From assembly GCA_009885905.1 (NCBI GenBank), contig VFJU01000561.1:1-17042 (forward strand): DNA of 17,042 nt, given 5' to 3'. Positions 5,863 to 13,552 of the stretch are shown here, piece by piece. This DNA is from Verrucomicrobiota bacterium (GTDB lineage Bacteria; Verrucomicrobiota; Verrucomicrobiia; Verrucomicrobiales; Akkermansiaceae). Position 1 is the stretch's first letter. Each line of letters starts with the position of its first letter. The notes under the pieces were generated by a model. The model made no database searches. It was not told where the DNA came from and saw only the letters and a list, made by a program, of their open reading frames with translations. The translations under genes and the position numbers were made by a program.

Positions 5863-6690
5863 TCAATCCTCCACTTTGATCGTCTTCGGATCCCAGCTGA
5901 TCGGTGGAAACTCCATGTTCAACTTTTTGAGAGTGTCGACCATGATCCTAGCAACGCACAAGTTACGATACCACTTGCGGTCTGCAGGGACAACATACCA
6001 CGGGGCAAATTCGGTAGACGTCTTACTAATTACATCGTCATAAGCTTGCATAAAATCATCCCAGTGGGACCGGTCCACCAAGTCGTCGGGATTCACTTTC
6101 CAGTACTTCTCAGGATCTGCTAGACGCGACTCAAGTCGAATTTTTTGCTCGGCCTTTGAAATATTGAGGAAGATTTTTACGATCGTTGTCCCCTCCTCAG
6201 CGAGCATCCTCTCGAACTCGACGATATGACGCTGCCGTTGTTTCCAAATATTTTCCGGATAGATTTTTTTAACACGAACCGCGATAACATCTTCGTAATG
6301 ACTGCGGTTAAAAATCACCAACTGCCCACGATGCGGCACTTTGGAATGCACACGCCACAAGAAATCATAGGACAATTCCTCTTCGCTCGGCTTCTTGAAA
6401 GAGCACACATTAATACCTTGTGGATCGATCCGTGAGAAAACGTGTTTGATACAACCATCCTTACCACCGGTGTCCATCGCCTGAATCACCACTAAAATGC
6501 GATGCTTGTTCTGAGCGTAGAGCTTTTTTTGGATGTCCTGAAGTTGTCGCTGTAAATCATCGAATTGCGGTTCGAAGTCCTCTTTTGAGTCGGATTTAAA
6601 AAGTGACTTCTCGCCACAGTCCATTTTCGCCAAGCACAACTTGGTGCCGGGTTTCACCCAATATTTTTCTAAAGCACCGCAGACTGGCAT
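5863..6690 (-). CDS. ppk2: Polyphosphate kinase 2 family protein (PPK2)
   Basis: PPK2 enzymes use inorganic polyphosphate to phosphorylate nucleoside mono- or diphosphates, mostly making ATP or GTP. The 275-residue product starts MPVCGALEKYWVKPG. It has the Walker A loop VVIQAMDTGGKDG (about 67-79), then KHVFSRIDPQG and SFKKPSEEELSYDFLWR, and the Walker B region IFNRSHYEDV (about 126-135). The AMDxxGKDG loop and the SEEELxxDFLWR segment resemble class III PPK2, which acts on AMP and ADP. That subclass is inferred. The frame is open to a GTG at 6801, but the extra 37 residues do not look like PPK2 and would butt against the divergent gene, so I chose the ATG at 6690. It is divergent from the Ppx-like/PPK1 pair, with 111 bases between the starts, suggesting a shared control region for polyphosphate metabolism. 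Confidence 0.93.
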   Translation of the reverse strand: MPVCGALEKYWVKPGTKLCLAKMDCGEKSLFKSDSKEDFEPQFDDLQRQLQDIQKKLYAQNKHRILVVIQAMDTGGKDGCIKHVFSRIDPQGINVCSFKKPSEEELSYDFLWRVHSKVPHRGQLVIFNRSHYEDVIAVRVKKIYPENIWKQRQRHIVEFERMLAEEGTTIVKIFLNISKAEQKIRLESRLADPEKYWKVNPDDLVDRSHWDDFMQAYDDVISKTSTEFAPWYVVPADRKWYRNLCVARIMVDTLKKLNMEFPPISWDPKTIKVED

Positions 6691-6801
6691 GAATGATTCA
6701 TCGACATATACTGGCAGACTGACAAGCCCCGAGTGCAGGAAGAAATGCTTCGTCACATTTTGGGGATTGAACCTGCTGCGTTTGCAATGTGTCTTTGTCA
6801 C

Positions 6802-8361
6802 ATGCCGAATGTCCGAAAGCCTACAAAAAAAATCATAGGCGCCGAAAACCTAGTCACCGCACTTCACATTGGGGCGAGTTCGGTGTCCTTGATGGTGGCG
6901 GAACGTGCAGAAGATGGCTCGCTCACGCCCATCGAGCTTCTCGAACAACCCGCTCCGATCGCGCGCGACATTTTCAGCATCGGGCTCGTGAGTTCAACCA
7001 CCACCGAACGAGTGGTGGCAATTATAAAAGGTTACCAAAAATCTTTGGCCGAACTCGGACTCGATCCTCATCTCGTCACCCGTGCGGTGGCGACTAACAT
7101 ACTTAGCGAGGCGACTAACCATGAGACGGTCATGAATCGGATTCGTATCGCTTGCGGACTTCGTGTCACCACGATCGACGATGGAGAAATGACGAGACTC
7201 ATTTACCTCAAGACGCGGCGCCGCCTACTCAAGATTCCCGCCATGCGCAAGGGCACCACGCTAATCCTTCACGTGGGTCCTGGAAATACTCGTGCCTTGC
7301 TGTTTCAAAACGGCCGTATCGCTCGCTACACCAGTTATAGGTTGGGCGCGCACCGAACTCGTGAAGCCGTCGATGGATCTCATGCGGAGGGCCAAGCAAT
7401 GCTTCGAGTCATTCGCGAACATGCTTATGGCAATCTCGCTCAGATCCGCTTCGACTTCTCGGACATCAAAGTCGATGGACTCGTGCTCATCGGCTACGAA
7501 CTTCAATCTATCGCTTCTGTCCTCACTCGTTCCACTCAAGTTTGCACACTTAAGACCCTCAGGCAGTTCACCGCAGACGCCGCAAATATGAGTGACGTGG
7601 AGTTGGTGAAACAATTCCAACTCGACTACCAGACTGCTGAGGCCCTTATTCCAGCACTAGAAATCAATCTAGCAGTGGCTGAGACTCTCGATCTCCGTGA
7701 GGTCCATATCCCAACCAGCGAGTACGAAGAAGGACTGCTCCACGATTTGCTCGTCTCCCAAGAACATACGGGTGCCTTTGCAGAAGAGGTGCTGCGTTCT
7801 GCAAAAATTCTAGCGAAACGCTATCAGTCCGACCCTAGCCATGGCGAACACGTAGGAAATCTTTGCTCACGGTTTTTCGAATCTCTGGCAGATCTCCATC
7901 AACTCACGCCTCATGACTCACTCCTTCTCCAAGTGGCCGCCATCCTTCATGAGGTCGGTACGTACGTCAGCCCACGTGCACACCACAAACATTCGGAGTA
8001 CCTTATTCTTAATTCCGAAGTCTTCGGACTCAATCGCCGTGATGTCACCATCGTCGCTCTCGTCGCACGCTATCATCGGCATTCGGGGCCTCGGTTAGAC
8101 CACCCGAGCTATGCAGCACTAAGCACTGATGATCGGATACGCGTTTGCAAGCTTGCCGCCCTTCTACGTGTCGCAGATGCCCTCGAGAGAACCCACGTCC
8201 AACGAGTTGCGAAGCTCGAAATACGCCGTGAATCTGGCAAGCTCCGCATCCGTCTTCCCGGACTAGCAGACGCCGCCGTCGAGCGGCTTGCCATGTCTTC
8301 CAAAGCTGATCTTTTCGAACAAGTCTTTGGCCTCAGCGTGATCATCGACGAGGATAACTGA
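6802..8361 (+). CDS. Ppx/GppA-like protein with HD-type C-terminal domain, altered phosphate loops
   Basis: The 519-residue protein has the two-part layout of long Ppx/GppA exopolyphosphatases: an actin-like (ASKHA) phosphatase region (about 20-310) and a C-terminal HD-type region (about 325-519) with LLQVAAILHEVGTYV, HHKHSEYLILNSEVFG and VARYHRHSGP. Ppx normally removes terminal phosphate from polyphosphate, and GppA acts on pppGpp. AVATNILSEA and TIDDGEMTRLIYL are recognisable, the latter keeping the Glu (129) that aligns with the catalytic Glu of ISGxEEARLIY. However, loop 1, usually D-I-G-S-N-S, is HIGASS (22-27), and loop 2, usually D-I-G-G-G-S-T-E, is HVGPGNTR (157-164), so both loop aspartates are His. 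Activity may therefore be altered or lost, leaving a polyphosphate-binding or regulatory role. The ATG at 6802 is preferred. The frame extends to an ATG at 6733, but the extra residues lack family character. It is followed after 35 bases by ppk1, so the two are probably cotranscribed. Confidence 0.88.
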   Translation: MPNVRKPTKKIIGAENLVTALHIGASSVSLMVAERAEDGSLTPIELLEQPAPIARDIFSIGLVSSTTTERVVAIIKGYQKSLAELGLDPHLVTRAVATNILSEATNHETVMNRIRIACGLRVTTIDDGEMTRLIYLKTRRRLLKIPAMRKGTTLILHVGPGNTRALLFQNGRIARYTSYRLGAHRTREAVDGSHAEGQAMLRVIREHAYGNLAQIRFDFSDIKVDGLVLIGYELQSIASVLTRSTQVCTLKTLRQFTADAANMSDVELVKQFQLDYQTAEALIPALEINLAVAETLDLREVHIPTSEYEEGLLHDLLVSQEHTGAFAEEVLRSAKILAKRYQSDPSHGEHVGNLCSRFFESLADLHQLTPHDSLLLQVAAILHEVGTYVSPRAHHKHSEYLILNSEVFGLNRRDVTIVALVARYHRHSGPRLDHPSYAALSTDDRIRVCKLAALLRVADALERTHVQRVAKLEIRRESGKLRIRLPGLADAAVERLAMSSKADLFEQVFGLSVIIDEDN

Positions 8362-8396
8362 GGCAATACTTCACCACTGAAATACCGAATTCCCAC

Positions 8397-10502
8397 ATGG
8401 CTGCTCCTTACCTTAATCGTGAACTGTCTTGGCTTGAGTTTAACCAACGCGTGCTCAACGAAGCCGTCCGCGATGACTTGCCTCTACTCGAACGCATCAA
8501 ATTTCTAGCAATCAGTGCATCGAACCTAGATGAATTTTTTCAAGTCCGCGTCGGCGGCTTGATGTTGATGCGCCGTAGTGGTCGTAAAATTCTGGACCCA
8601 TCAGGATATACTCCGACCCAGACACTGATATCAATTCGCCAGCGTATTCTTAAAATGGCGGCTCAACAATACAGTCTACTCACTGGCACGATCGTTCCGG
8701 CGCTCGAAAAAGCTGGTATCCACCCGCTAGACCCTCGCTCTCTAACCGTCGTTCAAGCTGCACAAGTCGCCGCAACATTTACCGACGGAATATTCCCTCT
8801 ACTCACTCCCCTCGCCGTCGATGCCGATGGACCGCCTCCCATCGTACCAGCCCTGCAAATCACGGTAGCTTGCCGCTTGCTTGATCCAGAAACACAGAAG
8901 GTTCGCCACGCATTTATTCCCATCCCAGAAATTCTGGGTCGTCGAGTGATCCTAAACATCGAGGGAGAAGGTCACGGATTCGTCCTCATCGAAGAACTGG
9001 TCGCCTGCCATGCCGGAGAATTTTTTCCTGGAGAAACTGTGACTGCCACCACCGCATTTAGGGTCACCCGTAATGGCGATATCGCGATCCAAGATGAAGA
9101 CGCCGCAGACCTAGCAGGAGAAATGGAAGACGTTCTATCAGCTCGTCAATTTGCTGACACAGTCCGGTTAGAACTTCGGTCCGATTCACCCAGAGATCTG
9201 GTGCGAATAATTCAACATGCCACCGCTGCAAGTGCGCAGGAAATCTATCGTGTCGATGGCCCACCAGGTCTTGCCTCATTCATCGATCTCGCCTTCCTTC
9301 CTGGATTTGACCACCTACGTGATGCAGACTGGCCTTCACAGAACTCACCTAGCATCTCGCCAGGCGCATCTATGTTTGAAACAATCGCAGCAAATGATAT
9401 TTTGTTATTTCATCCCTACGAGTCTTTCGAGCCCATAGTGCGTTTAATCGAAGAAGCTGCGGAAGACCCTGACGTCATCGCCATCAAGCAGGTGCTCTAC
9501 CGCACATCACGTAAGTCAAGAATCGTCGATGCCCTGATCAAAGCTGCAGAAAACGGCAAGCATGTCACCGCCATCGTCGAGCTCAAAGCCCGCTTCGATG
9601 AGGCGCGCAACCTCGACCGCGCGGACGAACTCCAACGTGCTGGGGCGCAGATCGTTTACGGCGTAAAGAACCTCAAAACGCACGCGAAAATATGCCTGAT
9701 AGTCCGCCGTGAATCCGGCCACCTCCGTCGCTATGTCCACCTCGGAACAGGAAATTACAACGAGACTACAGCCAAACTATACACCGACCTCTCCTACCTA
9801 ACCTGCAAGCCTGAGTTCGCGCACGATGCCTCACTTTTTTTCAATGCTGTCAGTGGTCGTTCCAAGCTCCTTCGTTTTCAAAGACTCGTCCCCGCTCCAA
9901 CGGCGATGAAAAAAACTTTGTTAGATCTAATCACCGGAGAAACCGTCCGTGCAAAACAAGGGCAACCGGCACGCATTATCGGCAAAGTGAATTCGCTACA
10001 AGATCCAGACATCATCGACGCCCTCTATAAGGCCTCACAGGCTGGGGTCGACATCCGGCTAAACGTGCGCGGCATTTGTTGTCTCAAGCCTGGCGATAAC
10101 AAGTATTCGAAAAATATCGAAGTCATTTCAGTGATCGACCGATTCCTCGAACACGCGAGACTTTTCTATTTCCACCATGGTGGAAGTGCCGAAGTTTACA
10201 TCGCCTCAGCTGACTGGATGACTCGCAATCTTGAAAAACGAGTGGAGTTGATGATACCGATCGAAGAGCCCGCCCTGAAACGCCGACTTGAGCGCATCCT
10301 TGAAACCTACTTTCTCGACAATACCCAAGCCTACCGCCTACAACCCGATGGAACTTCGCGCCGCTTAGAACGCAAAAAAGGCCTAAAGCAAATTCGTGTG
10401 CAGGAGCAATTTTACCAACGTGCGAAAAAAGCAGCCAAAGCACGTGAACACGAACTTTCGATGACTTTCGAACCACATATCCCAGCTGAGGGAAAAATCT
10501 GA
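8397..10502 (+). CDS. ppk1: Polyphosphate kinase 1
   Basis: PPK1 reversibly transfers the terminal phosphate of ATP to a growing polyphosphate chain through a phosphohistidine. The 701-residue protein has the full family length and order. The N-terminal domain opens LNRELSWLEFNQRVLNEA and AISASNLDEFFQVRVGGL, with the Asn that helps bind ATP. The middle domain contains FHPYESFEPIVRLIEEAA and DPDVIAIKQVLYRTS. The C-terminal phospholipase-D-like domains contain ELKARFDEARN, RYVHLGTGNYNETTAKLYTD with His448 (matching the phosphorylated His435 of E. coli), and YFHHGGSAEVYIASADWM with His593/His594 (matching E. coli His592). No truncation is seen. It lies 35 bases downstream of the Ppx-like gene and opposite the divergent PPK2 gene, so polyphosphate synthesis, use and turnover are genetically grouped. 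No Shine-Dalgarno sequence is evident before the ATG. Confidence 0.97.
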   Translation: MAAPYLNRELSWLEFNQRVLNEAVRDDLPLLERIKFLAISASNLDEFFQVRVGGLMLMRRSGRKILDPSGYTPTQTLISIRQRILKMAAQQYSLLTGTIVPALEKAGIHPLDPRSLTVVQAAQVAATFTDGIFPLLTPLAVDADGPPPIVPALQITVACRLLDPETQKVRHAFIPIPEILGRRVILNIEGEGHGFVLIEELVACHAGEFFPGETVTATTAFRVTRNGDIAIQDEDAADLAGEMEDVLSARQFADTVRLELRSDSPRDLVRIIQHATAASAQEIYRVDGPPGLASFIDLAFLPGFDHLRDADWPSQNSPSISPGASMFETIAANDILLFHPYESFEPIVRLIEEAAEDPDVIAIKQVLYRTSRKSRIVDALIKAAENGKHVTAIVELKARFDEARNLDRADELQRAGAQIVYGVKNLKTHAKICLIVRRESGHLRRYVHLGTGNYNETTAKLYTDLSYLTCKPEFAHDASLFFNAVSGRSKLLRFQRLVPAPTAMKKTLLDLITGETVRAKQGQPARIIGKVNSLQDPDIIDALYKASQAGVDIRLNVRGICCLKPGDNKYSKNIEVISVIDRFLEHARLFYFHHGGSAEVYIASADWMTRNLEKRVELMIPIEEPALKRRLERILETYFLDNTQAYRLQPDGTSRRLERKKGLKQIRVQEQFYQRAKKAAKAREHELSMTFEPHIPAEGKI

Positions 10503-10535
10503 AAGAGCACAGACTACCGAAAAGTAATAACAAAG

Positions 10536-11801
10536 ATGAACCCTAAGATGAATCGCCGCAAGTTTCTTGGAAATACCACTCTGCTCGGTGCCAGCATCGC
10601 TGCTGGGTCAGTCTTTGCAGCCGATCGAGCTTCCGCCCCGCGAAAAGTTAAGGTCGCATTGATCGGTTGCGGCGGGCGGGGCACTGGTGCGCTTTCAAAC
10701 TTTATCGATGCCTGTAAAATCCTAGGGCTTGAAGCCGAGGTGGTTGCTACTGGAGACGCATTCCAGATCAATGCTGAAAACGCAGGAAAAAAATATGCTC
10801 TACCTTCGGAAAAATGCTTCAGCGGCTACGACAACTATCAGAAAGTTATCGCCACGGATTGCGAGTACGTTTTGATGGCCACCCCTCCCGCCTTCCGCCC
10901 ATTGCACTTCGCTGCAGCCGTCGCAGCTGGTAAGCACTGCTTCATCGAAAAACCCGTGGCTGTAGACCCCTGCGGTGCTCGCTCGATCATCGCAACGGGA
11001 GAAATCGCTAACACAAAAAAATTAGCCGTTGTTGCCGGAACTCAGCGCCGTCACATGCTTGCCTATCTAAGAAACAAGGCGCTCATCGACGCTGGCGCCA
11101 TCGGAACCATCAAAGGCGGTGTCGTCCAATGGGATGGCACGGTGCCATGGACAAAAACGCGCAATGCTGACGAATCTAACGCATCTTATCTCACTCGCAA
11201 TTGGCTCAATTTCACCGAGCTATCAGGGGACCACATCGTCGAACAACACATCCACAATCTTGACGTAGCAGTTTGGTTTCTAGGTCGCCTACCGGTCACC
11301 GCCATCGGCTACGGAGGTCGTGCACGCCGAAAAACCGGTAACATGTTCGACTTTTTCAGCGTCGACTATGACTTCGGAAACGATGTTCACATCCACAGCC
11401 AATGTCGCCAAATGTCCGGAACCTATCAGCGGATCGGAGAAGTCTTCACCGGCACAGATGGAACTTGTTTCGCCGGTGGAAAACTTAGTGGCAAGAAAGT
11501 TGAAATTCCTGAAATCAAGGTCGATTCAGACAATGGCCAAGTTCAAGAGCACGTAGACATGATCCGAAGTGTCATCACCGGAAAGCCACTGAACGATGCA
11601 AAGAGTGTCGCCGAGTCGACCTTGGTGGCAATCATGGGTCGGATCTCCGCTTACACGGGTGAGATTGTCCGCTGGTCTGACCTAATGAGTAACGAGCAGT
11701 CACCATTCTATCAACTCACATGCAAGCCAACTGCCGCTGACTTTGAAATAGGTGAAGTCATATTGCCAGAGGAAGTTCCACCCACCCCAGGGAAAGCCTA
11801 A
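10536..11801 (+). CDS. Gfo/Idh/MocA family oxidoreductase with Tat signal
   Basis: The 421-residue protein is a predicted NAD(P)-dependent sugar or cyclitol oxidoreductase, probably exported folded. It begins with a twin-arginine signal, NRRKFLG at residues 6-12, then a hydrophobic segment ending SVFAADRASA (about 25-34). The Rossmann nucleotide loop is VALIGCGGRGTGAL (40-53), the family motif is CFIEKPVAVDP (135-145), and the C-terminal substrate domain has GDHIVEQHIHNLDVAVWFLG (231-250), with histidines placed as in Gfo/Idh/MocA enzymes. Such Tat-exported members are abundant in Planctomycetes and Verrucomicrobia. The substrate cannot be read from the sequence. An ATG at 10548 (Met5) is an equally good start and would still keep the Tat motif. 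It follows ppk1 by 33 bases, but a functional link with polyphosphate is not evident. It is convergent with the downstream lipase-like gene. Confidence 0.92.
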   Translation: MNPKMNRRKFLGNTTLLGASIAAGSVFAADRASAPRKVKVALIGCGGRGTGALSNFIDACKILGLEAEVVATGDAFQINAENAGKKYALPSEKCFSGYDNYQKVIATDCEYVLMATPPAFRPLHFAAAVAAGKHCFIEKPVAVDPCGARSIIATGEIANTKKLAVVAGTQRRHMLAYLRNKALIDAGAIGTIKGGVVQWDGTVPWTKTRNADESNASYLTRNWLNFTELSGDHIVEQHIHNLDVAVWFLGRLPVTAIGYGGRARRKTGNMFDFFSVDYDFGNDVHIHSQCRQMSGTYQRIGEVFTGTDGTCFAGGKLSGKKVEIPEIKVDSDNGQVQEHVDMIRSVITGKPLNDAKSVAESTLVAIMGRISAYTGEIVRWSDLMSNEQSPFYQLTCKPTAADFEIGEVILPEEVPPTPGKA

Positions 11802-11805
11802 CACA

Positions 11806-11823
11806 GGCGAGAAAAGCCTCGTC
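11806..11823. terminator. Hairpin between convergent genes, possible bidirectional terminator
   Basis: GGCGAG-AAAAGC-CTCGTC forms a 6-bp stem with one G-U pair, directly between the stop of the oxidoreductase (11801) and the stop of the convergent lipoprotein hydrolase (11826). Only short T and A runs flank it, so strength is uncertain. Its position in a 24-base convergent gap supports the call. Confidence 0.4.
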
Positions 11824-11825
11824 TC

Positions 11826-13439
11826 TTAAAGCCGTGGTGAGCGGGCACGACCGCCGGTCGTTTCAAGATGCAGGTGCAAGATTCGCTTCATTTCCTTAAT
11901 CGCCTCCGGAAAGTCGTAACAACCGTGGGGACCCGGAACGATCGCCTCAGATTTTGCATAGTAGAGATGTGAACTCCAATAAGGCACCACGCCGTCCGAG
12001 CTGTCCGCAAGAGGACCGGGCAGACCACGATTTCCAATAATCGAGTGACAAGGCGGAACAACCTTCTTGGTGTCCATGGTGATCAGTGTAGGATTTTTCG
12101 GAGAAAAACTTGTTATACTGTTAGGCAATTTTCCTGGGTGACCTGACATAATCGAAGCTGCCTGACCAATGTCTGATAAAAATGGATTAATCAAGGTCAT
12201 CGGCAAACGAATCAGGTGACTCGCAATCTTTCCAATAGAATCAAGCGCCATATCTGATCCACGATGCGGTGTAGAAATAAAAATAACCCTTCTCACCTCA
12301 GGATTTGCTTTAATTAGCAAAGCCTTTTCTATCTTTTCTAGGTATTGCTGCTTGGCAAACAATTTGTCTGCTTTCGAACCGATCGCTTTTTTCCAGTCCT
12401 CCCGAGTAAGCGTCATCGTTTGCATCTGAGTAACCAAACCTCCCTCACTATGACCCACCAAAATAAATCCGTTAGGCATCGGGTGAGTCTTCTGAAATTT
12501 CGATAGCTGATCGCGAAATTTCATCGCAACAAAAGCAAGTGGGAATCCCGAGGGATAAGCAAAGACCAAGGGTTGGTAACGGGAACGAAGAACAGGGTCT
12601 TGATTGATCTGATTGATTGGATCTAACCAAATATAAGGTGTCGAAATGAGTCCGTGAACAAAGATCACTGGAATTCGTTCGGAGTCATAAGGTTGAAGGC
12701 AAAAAACTCCAGACTCTTCCATGAACCATCCAGGACGCAACCCCTCCAAAAATCCAACGAGGCGCTTGTTGATGTGTGGGTACGCTGAGTTCGGTGCAGA
12801 AAAGTTCGCCGCGAGTGGACGTGGCACGCCACCGATGCGGATCACCGACTTTTTGGTTGGATCTTCTAAAGATAGAGTTGCCTCATTGCCACTAAAGTTA
12901 AGCACCGAGGTAACTGCTGCGTTGATACCGGCCTTCATCGTAAATGATTCACGCGGTTCCATTTTCCGAATCCCAACAAGTTCTCCACCGAAACCACTCC
13001 GAGTGTTCGCCATTTTAACTTCGGATTCGTTGACATCAGATGCGAGTCGAAGTGAGGTAAAATAATCCGGCGACCAAACTCCGTCGTCGCTTGCAGGCTT
13101 AAACTTTAGTCGATACGTCAAACCATCGGCAGATACGGAGAAGGGATTATTCCAAAAAACAGATTGATCGCTTTTACGCAAAAGCACAGCGAGCTCGGCC
13201 GCGGCTTGATTGTAAATCATGCTCTCTGATGCAGAGCCATGAACCAATGGCACCGAGAGTTCGGCGGCACGCAAATAATGGGCAACGCGAGATTCCAATT
13301 TTTGGTTGGGTAAACGAGCTTTGCGTAAATTCTGAGCCGCTTCCACCGATGGCGGTGAAGGACTATGGGTGGCGCAGCTTAGAACCAAGAGGCTAAAAAC
13401 TGAAACGATAAAAGATTTAGAAACAAGCGAGCACGACAT
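11826..13439 (-). CDS. Lipoprotein alpha/beta hydrolase, lipase or esterase-like
   Basis: The 537-residue protein starts with a lipoprotein signal: a basic start, a hydrophobic core (10-20) and the lipobox LVLS-Cys22, followed by Ala-Thr. It should be lipid-anchored outside the cytoplasm. The first 240 residues are of unknown type. The alpha/beta hydrolase domain follows, with the oxyanion segment IPVIFVHGLISTPYIW (256-271), the nucleophile elbow LVGHSEGGLVTQ (Ser331), STPHRGSDMA (389-398), the acid region DSSDGVVPYWSS (Asp482) and VPGPHGC with His505. The elbow GHSEGG is a variant of the common GHSxGG. Substrate is unknown, but an ester or lipid is likely. The gene lies 113 bases downstream of a second, membrane-anchored alpha/beta hydrolase on the same strand, and the two may work together. 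A glutamate- and alanine-containing linker after Cys22 would tether the domain to the membrane. Confidence 0.85.
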   Translation of the reverse strand: MSCSLVSKSFIVSVFSLLVLSCATHSPSPPSVEAAQNLRKARLPNQKLESRVAHYLRAAELSVPLVHGSASESMIYNQAAAELAVLLRKSDQSVFWNNPFSVSADGLTYRLKFKPASDDGVWSPDYFTSLRLASDVNESEVKMANTRSGFGGELVGIRKMEPRESFTMKAGINAAVTSVLNFSGNEATLSLEDPTKKSVIRIGGVPRPLAANFSAPNSAYPHINKRLVGFLEGLRPGWFMEESGVFCLQPYDSERIPVIFVHGLISTPYIWLDPINQINQDPVLRSRYQPLVFAYPSGFPLAFVAMKFRDQLSKFQKTHPMPNGFILVGHSEGGLVTQMQTMTLTREDWKKAIGSKADKLFAKQQYLEKIEKALLIKANPEVRRVIFISTPHRGSDMALDSIGKIASHLIRLPMTLINPFLSDIGQAASIMSGHPGKLPNSITSFSPKNPTLITMDTKKVVPPCHSIIGNRGLPGPLADSSDGVVPYWSSHLYYAKSEAIVPGPHGCYDFPEAIKEMKRILHLHLETTGGRARSPRL

Positions 13440-13552
13440 ATTCGTTAGATTTAGATGCTTTATGCGATCAATCCTTTGGGACCTGAATTGGATAACAACC
13501 TACACTCAAAGCCTAATCAAGTCATTCTTGAGTGAAAGCATGGTTACGGTTA

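Noticed and set aside
5863..6801. Longer PPK2 frame starting at the GTG at 6801
   Set aside because: The extra 37 residues lack PPK2 character and would run right up to the divergent Ppx-like start at 6802. The ATG at 6690 gives the usual family start.
6733..6801. Upstream extension of the Ppx-like gene to the ATG at 6733
   Set aside because: The added residues do not resemble the family, and the ATG at 6802 gives a normal N terminus close to loop 1.
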